From assembly GCA_017521065.1 (NCBI GenBank), contig JAFXEA010000368.1:1-7840 (forward strand): a stretch of DNA of 7,840 bases. Direction: 5' to 3'. How positions within the stretch are numbered: the stretch's first letter is position 1; each line of letters begins with the position of its first letter. Both the position numbers and the translations under genes were made by a program. Below, one piece after another: positions 1 to 4,500 of this stretch. Under the pieces are notes generated by a model. That model searched no databases. It had not been told where the DNA came from and saw only the letters and a program-made list of their open reading frames with translations. The stretch comes from Kiritimatiellia bacterium. Its GTDB lineage: Bacteria > Verrucomicrobiota > Kiritimatiellia > RFP12 > UBA1067.

Positions 1-4
1 AATA

Positions 5-33
5 CGGCCGGGCTCCCCTGAAGGGCCCGGCCG
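5..33. other. Perfect GC-rich stem-loop at the left edge
   Basis: The arms CGGCCGGGC (5-13) and GCCCGGCCG (25-33) are exact inverted repeats around an 11-nt loop that could pair a little further. No T-run follows on either strand, so it is not a classical intrinsic terminator. It could be the 3' end structure of a gene left of the window or a REP-like hairpin. The structure is seen directly; the role is unknown. Confidence 0.5.
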
Positions 34-73
34 CCGCTTGGGCACCCCGCCGCGAAAGGACGGGCTACCTCTT

Positions 74-118
74 TTGAAATCCCAGATGGACACCCTAAAT
101 GTCCATCTGACTTTTCAA
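74..118. terminator. Long imperfect hairpin, possible bidirectional terminator
   Basis: Exact 10-bp arms CAGATGGACA (83-92) and TGTCCATCTG (100-109) enclose the loop CCCTAAA. Outside a 3x3 internal loop, TTGAAA (74-79) pairs with TTTCAA (113-118). Short T-rich stretches lie on both outer sides, so it could stop transcription in both directions. No complete gene precedes it in the window, so the role is inferred. A second small hairpin, ACCCC/GGGGT (124-137), follows at once and occupies the place of the GGGGACAGACCCC hairpin in the other repeat copies. Confidence 0.4.
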
Positions 119-123
119 TTCAC

Positions 124-356
124 ACCCCGTATGGGGTAAATCAATGCCGAATCACCAAGAACCCTTGATTTTATTGGGTCATTTTGATTTCGACCCCGCA
201 AAACGCCCCTATGAAAAAAATTTTTTTAGCCCCATTTTCACCCCCGCCGTGCGCGGCCTCACGCACCCCCGCGCGCCTTTTCGCGTCCTTTCGCGCTTTT
301 CCGCGCGAGTTGTGTCGGCGCATTGCGCGACCACGAAACGCGGCACATCTGACGCG
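124..356 (+). repeat. Dispersed intergenic repeat, copy A (variant 5' end)
   Basis: This copy shares TTGATTTTATTGG with copies B to D, and its distal GC-rich part shares an exact 20-nt block (251-270) with copy B (2321-2340) and copy D (4387-4406). Its 5' hairpin is different: ACCCC GTAT GGGGT replaces GGGGACAGACCCC. Like copy C it carries a GCCCCT element and then an A-tract/T-tract palindrome, here A7T7 at 214-227. With copy B it shares a further extension containing CCACGAAACGCGGCACATCT (331-350 here, 2391-2410 in B). No gene is supported inside it; open frames on either strand are R/P-rich translations of repeat DNA. Confidence 0.75.
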
Positions 357-639
357 CGGCTACGCCGCTTGAGACGGCGCGTCGCCTCCGATGCTTGAAG
401 GTCGCGTTCGCATTCCTCTGACTGCTCTTTGCCTTTCCTGTCACTGCGACCTTCGCGCGGCGGCGACGCGCCGTCTCGACCTTCGGTCCGCGTCAGATGC
501 CCGCGACACGAAAACCGCTCGGCACTCGCTTCGCTCGGCTTGGTCGCTTCCCCAAGGGTCGCGCCCACCCGCAAGGGGCGGTTAATTCGCGGTACACGAA
601 AACGCCTGCTTCGCAGGCTACACGAAATTTTGGAGACCA
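357..639 (+). repeat. Left inverted flank of the first GxxExxY gene; no coding evidence
   Basis: This gene-free stretch is full of inverted repeats. GAGACGGCGCGTCGCC (371-386) is the exact reverse complement of 462-477. TCGACCTTCGGTC (476-488) is the exact reverse complement of 1126-1138 on the other side of the GxxExxY gene. Several ACACGAAA motifs (for example around 508-515, 594-601 and 620-627) face the inverted TTTTTCGTG motifs at 1069-1086. A 15-nt hairpin with arms GCCTGC and GCAGGC and loop TTC lies at 604-618. Together these form an imperfect inverted flank of more than 100 bp. Confidence 0.6.
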
Positions 640-663
640 GAGATACGATGCCACACGAACTTT

Positions 664-672
664 TGCTATAAT
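664..672 (+). promoter_or_regulatory. Extended -10 promoter for a probably leaderless mRNA
   Basis: TGCTATAAT is a perfect extended -10 (TG, one base, TATAAT). The ATG at 680 lies only 7 bases after it, so transcription should start at or next to the A of the start codon. No Shine-Dalgarno sequence fits between the box and the ATG. No good -35 is visible about 17 bases upstream, as expected for an extended -10 promoter. Confidence 0.65.
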
Positions 673-679
673 TCTTGGC

Positions 680-1060
680 ATGGACAGACAATTGATATAT
701 CCAGAAGAATGCTACGCCATTCGCGGTGCAATCTATGAAGTCTATCGTGAACTTGGGAACAGGTTTAGGGAAGAGGTGTACCAGCAGTGCCTTGAACGGG
801 AGCTGGCGGCACGAAGCATACCGTTCGACGCAAAGAAGGAGCTTCGCATCTTTTACAAGGGCGTGCCCATCGAGAAAACATATATTCCCGACTTCTACTG
901 TTACGGGAAGATCATAGTCGAGATCAAGGCCGTTGAAACTTTGACAAAAGAACACCGCGCGCAGCTCATGAACTATCTTCGACTTACCGGCAGCAAGCTT
1001 GGTCTGCTCGTCAATTTCGGCGCATATCCCAAAGCCGTTGTCGAGCAGTGGGCGAACTGA
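680..1060 (+). CDS. GxxExxY-family protein (PD-(D/E)XK nuclease-like), copy 1
   Basis: This 126-aa protein belongs to the GxxExxY family, which is assigned to the PD-(D/E)XK nuclease fold; substrate and role are not established. The start at 680 was chosen because it gives the usual family N-terminus and length and sits just behind an extended -10; the open frame continues upstream only through repeat DNA. Visible motifs: the name motif at residues 28-34, but with Arg28 in place of the first Gly (RFREEVY), then D71 in YIPDFY, E81 and K83 in IVEIKAVE, and Q95 in QLMNYL, matching the D...ExK...Q core of the fold. It is the only complete plus-strand gene here and is enclosed by inverted repeats. 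The second family member, at 4501-4956, has the canonical motif. Identity is confident; activity is inferred. Confidence 0.88.
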   Translation: MDRQLIYPEECYAIRGAIYEVYRELGNRFREEVYQQCLERELAARSIPFDAKKELRIFYKGVPIEKTYIPDFYCYGKIIVEIKAVETLTKEHRAQLMNYLRLTGSKLGLLVNFGAYPKAVVEQWAN

Positions 1061-1065
1061 CGTCC

Positions 1066-1378
1066 CAGTTTTTCGTGTTTTTCGTGTCTCGCGTAGGCGA
1101 GCTTTCATGTCCTGCGACCGCCGCAGACCGAAGGTCGAAGCGATGAGACGACGCACGGCGAAGGTCTCGGCCTGAAAACATCCCCCAGGATAGCGAAAGG
1201 TTGATGTCGAACGAGACCTTCATGCCGTGTCGCCGGATCATCGCTTCGGCGGCCGAGCCGCGCGGCGGGCGCGGGGTTCGTGGTCGCGCGGAGCGCACAA
1301 CCTTCTTCACCGCCAGCAGCGCCTCGGCGGAAGCGGGGGTGGCGGCGGCGGAGGCGTTCGTGACCGCGCGGAGTGCCC
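1066..1378 (+). repeat. Right inverted flank of GxxExxY copy 1 and repeat DNA up to the NYN stop
   Basis: TTTTTCGTG occurs twice in tandem (1069-1086, period 9), followed by a CTCGC/GCGAG hairpin (about 1089-1102) and GACCGAAGGTCGA (1126-1138, inverted to 476-488). Further right, TTCGTGGTCGCGCGGAG (about 1279) recurs in diverged form near 1355. The same order of motifs reappears at about 2452-2641, next to the truncated NYN copy. I see no convincing gene here. Confidence 0.6.
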
Positions 1379-2020
1379 CTATCGCCACGCGGGCGGGCGG
1401 TGAACAGATCTTCCGTTCGCAAGCGTCACCGTCTCCGGCAGCTGGCATTGGGCGGGCAGGTCGCGGGGAATGTTTTTGTAGTAGGTGGAGAGCTGCCTCA
1501 ATTCAACGCATTCACCAGCATGCGGATTAAATACGATTGTCTTCTTGCCAAACCGATAGCGGGCGACAGACAGCGCGGCCGCATGGTCGGCATCGCCGCT
1601 GATGAGCACAAAAGCATCTCCTTTGTTTTCGTATGCATCGGAAGTCATCTCGACGGCAAGGTTGACGTCGGACTTTTTCTCCTCAACCTTCCAGACTGTT
1701 GCGTATGCGACTTTGTAGCAGGATTTGCAGGGATCCTTTGCAAACGGCATTTTTGCGCGATACCGCTTATAGTAGCCCTCGACAATCTTTACAATGGGAT
1801 TCTTGGCAAGTGCGCACAAGTAGCAATACTGATCATGCGCCGATATTGTATCAATCGCCTCGCCCCTCACTCTTGCGGTGAAATACTTTATTTCCGCAAT
1901 CTCGTACTTGTCCGTCATGAGCGAACGCGCAAACAGCTCAAGGTCGAGCCACAGGTTCGGCGTGCCTTTGAGAAGTCCGTAGAAAAGGTTGAAGCCGTCA
2001 ACATATACAATGGTTTTCAT
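1379..2020 (-). CDS. NYN-domain protein (LabA/DUF88-like putative RNase)
   Basis: This 213-aa protein has a clear NYN (PIN-like) fold. The N-terminal VYVDGFNLFYG carries D8 and N11; SDVNLAVEM (residues 117-125) carries D118 and N120; and ISGDADH (140-146) carries D143 and D145. These are the acidic metal-binding positions of NYN nucleases, so a metal-dependent RNase is likely. Two CxxC pairs, C66/C69 and C98/C101, sit between the first and second acidic motifs and could bind zinc. A basic tail of about 40 residues ends in HRPPAWR; a diverged copy of this tail is encoded at 2642-2788. The ATG at 2020 gives the domain's natural N-terminus; no clear Shine-Dalgarno precedes it. It is a single-gene unit with its own promoter at 2125-2154. 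Confidence 0.88.
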   Translation of the reverse strand: MKTIVYVDGFNLFYGLLKGTPNLWLDLELFARSLMTDKYEIAEIKYFTARVRGEAIDTISAHDQYCYLCALAKNPIVKIVEGYYKRYRAKMPFAKDPCKSCYKVAYATVWKVEEKKSDVNLAVEMTSDAYENKGDAFVLISGDADHAAALSVARYRFGKKTIVFNPHAGECVELRQLSTYYKNIPRDLPAQCQLPETVTLANGRSVHRPPAWR

Positions 2021-2028
2021 TTCGTCAC

Positions 2029-2117
2029 GCTCTATAAAACGCTAGAGCCGGGATTGCTCCCGGCTCCGCACCGCATTGCCGTAGCTCAGCGGGTGGTTAG
2101 CAACCCATCATGGGGTT
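2029..2117 (-). promoter_or_regulatory. Structured 5' leader of the NYN gene with mutually exclusive hairpins
   Basis: The predicted leader is about 98 nt. In order of transcription it holds a 5' terminal hairpin with AACCC/GGGTT arms (2102-2106 and 2113-2117), a perfect 9-bp stem of GAGCCGGGA and TCCCGGCTC with a 4-nt loop (2045-2066), and a 6-bp stem GCTCTA/TAGAGC (2029-2034 and 2043-2048) close to the start codon. The last two share bases 2045-2048 and cannot form together. This could affect translation, but no ligand or known riboswitch class is recognised. Confidence 0.4.
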
Positions 2118-2124
2118 CGTAGGC

Positions 2125-2154
2125 ATTATAGCAGAATTTTTGTTAGTAGCGCAA
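2125..2154 (-). promoter_or_regulatory. Sigma70-type promoter of the NYN gene
   Basis: Read on the minus strand, TTGCGC (2149-2154), an 18-bp spacer and TATAAT (2125-2130) form a good promoter. The -10 is also extended (TGCTATAAT), identical to the box in front of GxxExxY copy 1. Initiation is expected near 2118, right at the 5' base of the first leader hairpin. Confidence 0.7.
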
Positions 2155-2208
2155 GGGGGCGCAACGCATGTCGGACACGATTATGCGCCTCCCATCCCAC
2201 GCATCCTA

Positions 2209-2416
2209 TTGGGGACAGACCCCGCGAAACCATTGATTTTATTGGCTCAAATTGCAATATGCACCGAATCTCGCTTCCTGCTACCTCGCCTTCGCCTGCC
2301 CAGAAGAAACCCCCCGCCGTGCGCGGCCTCACGCACCCCCGCGCGCCCTTCCGCGCCTTTTCGCGCGAGTAGTATTGGCGCTTCGCGCGACCACGAAACG
2401 CGGCACATCTGACGCG
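2209..2416 (+). repeat. Dispersed intergenic repeat, copy B
   Basis: It starts TTGGGGACAGACCCC (GGGG 2211-2214, CCCC 2220-2223), which can form a 4-bp GC stem, followed by CCATTGATTTTATTGG (2230-2245) and TCAAATTGCAATATGC, shared with copy D. The distal part has the 20-nt block at 2321-2340 common to copies A and D, and the extension ending in GACGCG shared with copy A. It lies just upstream of the NYN promoter. Similar GGGGACAGACCCC-type hairpins are, from memory, often seen in REP-like elements of repeat-rich bacteria; no mobilising enzyme is present here. Confidence 0.8.
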
Positions 2417-2641
2417 CCTGGGGAATTAGCGTCGATTAGCGTTGCCGCTGCTTTTTCGTGTCTTTTCGTGTCTCGCGTAGGCGGGCTTTCGTGTCCGGCG
2501 CGAGAGGCGGCGACAAAAGTCGCGATGCGCTGCGGCGCACGGGGCGAGACGCAGTCTCAAGCCCCAGGGCGACGCCGCGCATCAAGGTTGCGCAGCAACC
2601 CGCCTCGACGCGGCCGGCGTTCGTGGTCGCGCGGAGCGCCC
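2417..2641 (+). repeat. Degenerate second copy of the region right of GxxExxY copy 1
   Basis: TCGTGTCTCGCGTAGGCG (about 2466-2483) and the following GGGCTTTCGTGTCC match 1083-1112. GCGTTCGTGGTCGCGCGGAG (about 2619-2638) and CCCCTATCGCCA match 1353-1389. The order is the same as in the first copy, and both run straight into the 3' end of a NYN-type frame. Hairpins: GAGAC/GTCTC (2546-2558) and a 15-nt triloop hairpin GGTTGC/GCAACC (2586-2600). No gene is seen. Confidence 0.6.
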
Positions 2642-2788
2642 CTATCGCCAGGCGGGTGGACGGTGGATGAATCGGTCGCCGCGCCTTCCATATGGAACGA
2701 CGTCTGGCAGCTGGCACTTTGCAGGAAGGGCACGCGGGATGTTTTGATAGTATGAGGCCGCCGTTTTCAAGTTGACGCTGAAGCTCTC
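2642..2788 (-). pseudogene. Truncated 3' remnant of a second NYN gene
   Basis: The frame encodes about 48 residues ending in a stop and closely resembles only the last 43 residues of the intact NYN protein: SYYQNIPRALPAKCQLP here against TYYKNIPRDLPAQCQLP there, and both end in HRPPAWR. All catalytic NYN motifs are missing. The homology ends at about 2788, exactly where repeat copy C begins (TTGGGGAGAGACCCC at 2790). The open frame continues to 2971 only through repeat DNA. The remnant is a diverged paralogue rather than a recent exact duplicate, and it is unlikely to be functional. Confidence 0.75.
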
Positions 2789-2789
2789 A

Positions 2790-2943
2790 TTGGGGAGAGA
2801 CCCCGCGAAACCATTGATTTTATTGGGTCTTCTCATCTTGGGCGCGGAAAACCGCCCCTCGAAAAAAATTTTCTTCTGCGCAGGCTCCCCCTCCGCCGCC
2901 CGCGCCCTTCGACACCCCCGCGCCCTCCAGCGCCCTTTCGCGG
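2790..2943 (+). repeat. Dispersed intergenic repeat, copy C
   Basis: It begins TTGGGGAGAGACCCC (one base different from copies B, D and E) followed by CCATTGATTTTATTGG. After that it resembles copy A more than B or D: GGGTC after the core, a GCCCCT element, and an A7T4 tract (2862-2872). The distal part is the usual C-rich run of CCCCCGCGCCC and GCGCCCTTTCGCG. Its left edge coincides with the truncation point of the NYN remnant. Confidence 0.75.
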
Positions 2944-2950
2944 TTTCCCA

Positions 2951-3080
2951 CGGCGCACCGAGACGGTGCACCTCCTTGGGGCGGCGTTATGCGGCGCACC
3001 GAGACGGTGCACCTCCTTGGAAATGCGACAGGAGGTGGAGCTTCCAGCTCCGCCCCCAAGTCGTCTGCGTCGAAGACGCA
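2951..3080 (+). repeat. Tandem 29-bp repeat and row of four 15-nt triloop hairpins
   Basis: A 29-bp unit occurs exactly twice (2951-2979 and 2992-3020, period 41). Each contains a hairpin of arms GCACCG and CGGTGC with loop AGA, followed by CACCTCCTT, the sequence of the 16S rRNA anti-Shine-Dalgarno end. Two more hairpins of the same geometry follow: GGAGCT/AGCTCC with loop TCC (3037-3051) and TGCGTC/GACGCA with loop GAA (3066-3080). ACCTCCT (3011-3017) can alternatively pair with AGGAGGT (3030-3036). The array lies just after the ParE stop codon on the minus strand, in its 3' untranslated region. Confidence 0.75.
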
Positions 3081-3096
3081 AGTAAATAACTTTACG

Positions 3097-3417
3097 TTAT
3101 TCCCAGCCATTTGCAAACACTGCGTCGACATTGCGTTTGCAATATAGAATTCTGCCTACGGAAACGACTCCATCCTTCGGCAGATAGTACACGCAGAAGT
3201 TGCCGACATCCATGACACGAACGCCGCGTGTCGACAGCGGCTCTCGCGGGTAAGGGCGAAATCGTTCCGGCATTTCGTCAAGCGTTGCGACCTGCGCCAA
3301 GATGCGTTGAAGCACATTGCGGGCGTTTTCGGGCGAGCGCAATTCGAACGCGATATAGGAATAAATGTCGCGCAAGTCCTCGTGCGCGGCATCAGAGATT
3401 TCAATGCTCCAGCTCAC
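3097..3417 (-). CDS. RelE/ParE-superfamily toxin
   Basis: This 106-aa protein has the typical ParE/RelE layout. Two N-terminal helices (AHEDLRDIYSYIAFEL, then ENARNVLQRILAQVATL) are followed by the PERFRPYP region and a C-terminal beta sheet with RVMDVGNFCVYYLP and VVSVGRILYCKRN. ParE members poison gyrase and RelE members cleave ribosome-bound mRNA; the N-terminal SDAAHEDLRDIYSYI favours the ParE side, but the target cannot be decided here. The start is GTG at 3417, whose bases overlap the antitoxin TGA in GTGA, with an AGGAG motif 8 bases upstream. It is the second gene of an antitoxin-first operon and is translationally coupled to it. A short hairpin array follows the stop. Confidence 0.87.
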   Translation of the reverse strand: MSWSIEISDAAHEDLRDIYSYIAFELRSPENARNVLQRILAQVATLDEMPERFRPYPREPLSTRGVRVMDVGNFCVYYLPKDGVVSVGRILYCKRNVDAVFANGWE

Positions 3418-3719
3418 AGGGAGAACTCCTGTGCGAGGTCGTCAGCAACTTCCTTAAGAGGTCGTTTACGCCCAGCGACAATGTCGTCAAAGCCGCGCGA
3501 CACTTCGGCGTCGAGCTCCGCATCGGTCATCGTCGCGATGTTTGGAATGTGCCTTGCGGGGAACTGCACGGCGAACGGCAAACCTCGATGAAGGACGATC
3601 TGGCGATAGAACATATTGATGGCGTTCGACACGGGGACACCCAGTCCACCGAGTATAGTTTCCGCCTCATTCTTCAGTTCGGGTTCTATTCTTGCGTAAA
3701 GGTTAGCGGTTTTGACCAT
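3414..3719 (-). CDS. RelB/DinJ-family antitoxin (partner of the ParE-like toxin)
   Basis: This 101-aa protein starts MVKTANLYARIEPELKNEAE and continues with the signature GLGVPVSNAINMFYRQIV and RGLPF of the RelB/DinJ family: an N-terminal ribbon-helix-helix DNA-binding half and a C-terminal toxin-binding tail. The start at 3719 was chosen for family fit, with GGGAG about 6 bases upstream; the longer open frame is Arg/Cys-rich and does not look like protein. It overlaps the toxin gene by 4 bp. Antitoxins of this family normally repress their own promoter, here TTGCAC/TATACT at 3745-3773. Confidence 0.9.
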   Translation of the reverse strand: MVKTANLYARIEPELKNEAETILGGLGVPVSNAINMFYRQIVLHRGLPFAVQFPARHIPNIATMTDAELDAEVSRGFDDIVAGRKRPLKEVADDLAQEFSL

Positions 3720-3744
3720 AGTCTTTCTCCCTTTGACGGCGAAT

Positions 3745-3773
3745 AGTATATCACAACCTCGGCTATCGTGCAA
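3745..3773 (-). promoter_or_regulatory. Promoter of the RelB/ParE operon
   Basis: On the minus strand TTGCAC (3768-3773), a 17-bp spacer and TATACT (3745-3750) form a good sigma70-type promoter, giving a leader of about 20 nt. The -35 lies inside the last codons of the upstream ORF (stop at 3763). Autorepression by the antitoxin is expected from the family; no clear operator palindrome was identified. Confidence 0.65.
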
Positions 3774-4215
3774 TACAGCGTCCGCACAAGAGCAATACGA
3801 ATCGCGTATGCCTCTCCTTCGTCGCGCTTTGCGACAGCAGTTCGGACGCAAGCATTCCGTCTGGCGATGCCGAGAAAATCTGCACCGGCCGCTTCTGGTG
3901 CCACACAATGTCCTCGATCGCTCGACAGGCCTTGAGGACTTCCAATTGGACCGCCCCCTTATCACCTCTCCTCGCAGGATACGCCCCTTGGGCGACATCG
4001 GGCAGCGCCTCCCACGCATCAATCGCAGCACGGCCAAGCGTTCCATACACATCTCCAGAGATAAGCCGCTGCCGAAACCTCAAAGCCCCGACAATGGCCT
4101 TCAGATGCCTCTGCTGCATACGAACCTTCATGGCTCCCGTTCGTACCTCCGTCGCCACGGAGTTCAATTCCGGGGAGTGCGCATATATTACCATAAAACC
4201 GCGTTCACCGTCCAT
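3763..4215 (-). CDS. Unrecognised small protein
   Basis: A 150-codon frame, with alternative starts at 4194 (MVIYAHSPELN) or at internal Met codons. The composition is that of a soluble mixed alpha/beta protein, with helical stretches such as AAIDAWEALPDVAQGAY and AVQLEVLKACRAIEDIVW. I recognise no family. No strong Shine-Dalgarno precedes either of the first two Met codons. The last residues (RFVLLLCGRCIAR) are encoded up to and over the -35 of the following toxin-antitoxin promoter, so the C-terminus may be secondary, and the gene may be a decayed or frame-shifted remnant. It is preferred over the other frames because they are strongly Arg/Cys-biased. Repeat copy D lies about 60 bp upstream. 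Confidence 0.4.
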   Translation of the reverse strand: MDGERGFMVIYAHSPELNSVATEVRTGAMKVRMQQRHLKAIVGALRFRQRLISGDVYGTLGRAAIDAWEALPDVAQGAYPARRGDKGAVQLEVLKACRAIEDIVWHQKRPVQIFSASPDGMLASELLSQSATKERHTRFVLLLCGRCIAR

Positions 4216-4273
4216 CCGAAAAATCGTTGGCCGGGTGGTCGGTTAAATACTAAAGCTCAAACCCCGCCTCTTC

Positions 4274-4443
4274 TGGGGACAGACCCCGTGAAACCATTGA
4301 TTTTATTGGCTCAAATTGCAATATGCCCCGAATCTCGCCCCGCCTGCTACCTCGCCTTCGCCTGCCCAGAAGACCCCCCCCGCCGCGCGCGGCCTCACGC
4401 ACCCCCGCGCGCCTTTCCGCGCCTTTTCGCACTCTTCCACGCC
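4274..4443 (+). repeat. Dispersed intergenic repeat, copy D
   Basis: TGGGGACAGACCCC (4274-4287) is followed by CCATTGATTTTATTGG and TCAAATTGCAATATGC, then a stretch near-identical to copy B (TGCTACCTCGCCTTCGCC, CTGCCCAGAAGA). The exact 20-nt block common to copies A and B is at 4387-4406. The copy fades out after CGCGCCTTTTCGC at about 4430. It separates the unrecognised ORF from the 3' end of the GxxExxY/YpsA operon. Confidence 0.8.
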
Positions 4444-4500
4444 TGCTCCGTGGACTCACGACCTTCCCTTCCTCTACTTTACTGTTCCCTTCTCCTTTTT

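Noticed and set aside
144..398. Small plus-strand ORF in repeat copy A
   Set aside because: Related translations (PLILLG, then PAR, PFR) arise in every repeat copy by sequence identity, in different frames and without conserved starts or ribosome binding sites.
209..1156. Long minus-strand open frame (315 codons) opposite GxxExxY copy 1
   Set aside because: It is antisense to a clear family member and its translation is Arg/Ser-rich repeat DNA on both ends.
2077..2125. tRNA-like sequence (GCCGTAGCTCAGCGGG, then TTAGC and GGGGTTCG) on the plus strand
   Set aside because: The D-arm-like start and a GGTTCG resemble a tRNA, but the whole is only about 50 nt, no acceptor stem pairs, and no 7-nt anticodon loop fits. 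At most a tRNA fragment or coincidence; the region is the leader and promoter of the NYN gene on the other strand.
2951..3020. CRISPR array
   Set aside because: Only two copies of the 29-bp unit with a 12-bp gap, no further repeats and no cas genes; it is a short tandem duplication of a hairpin.
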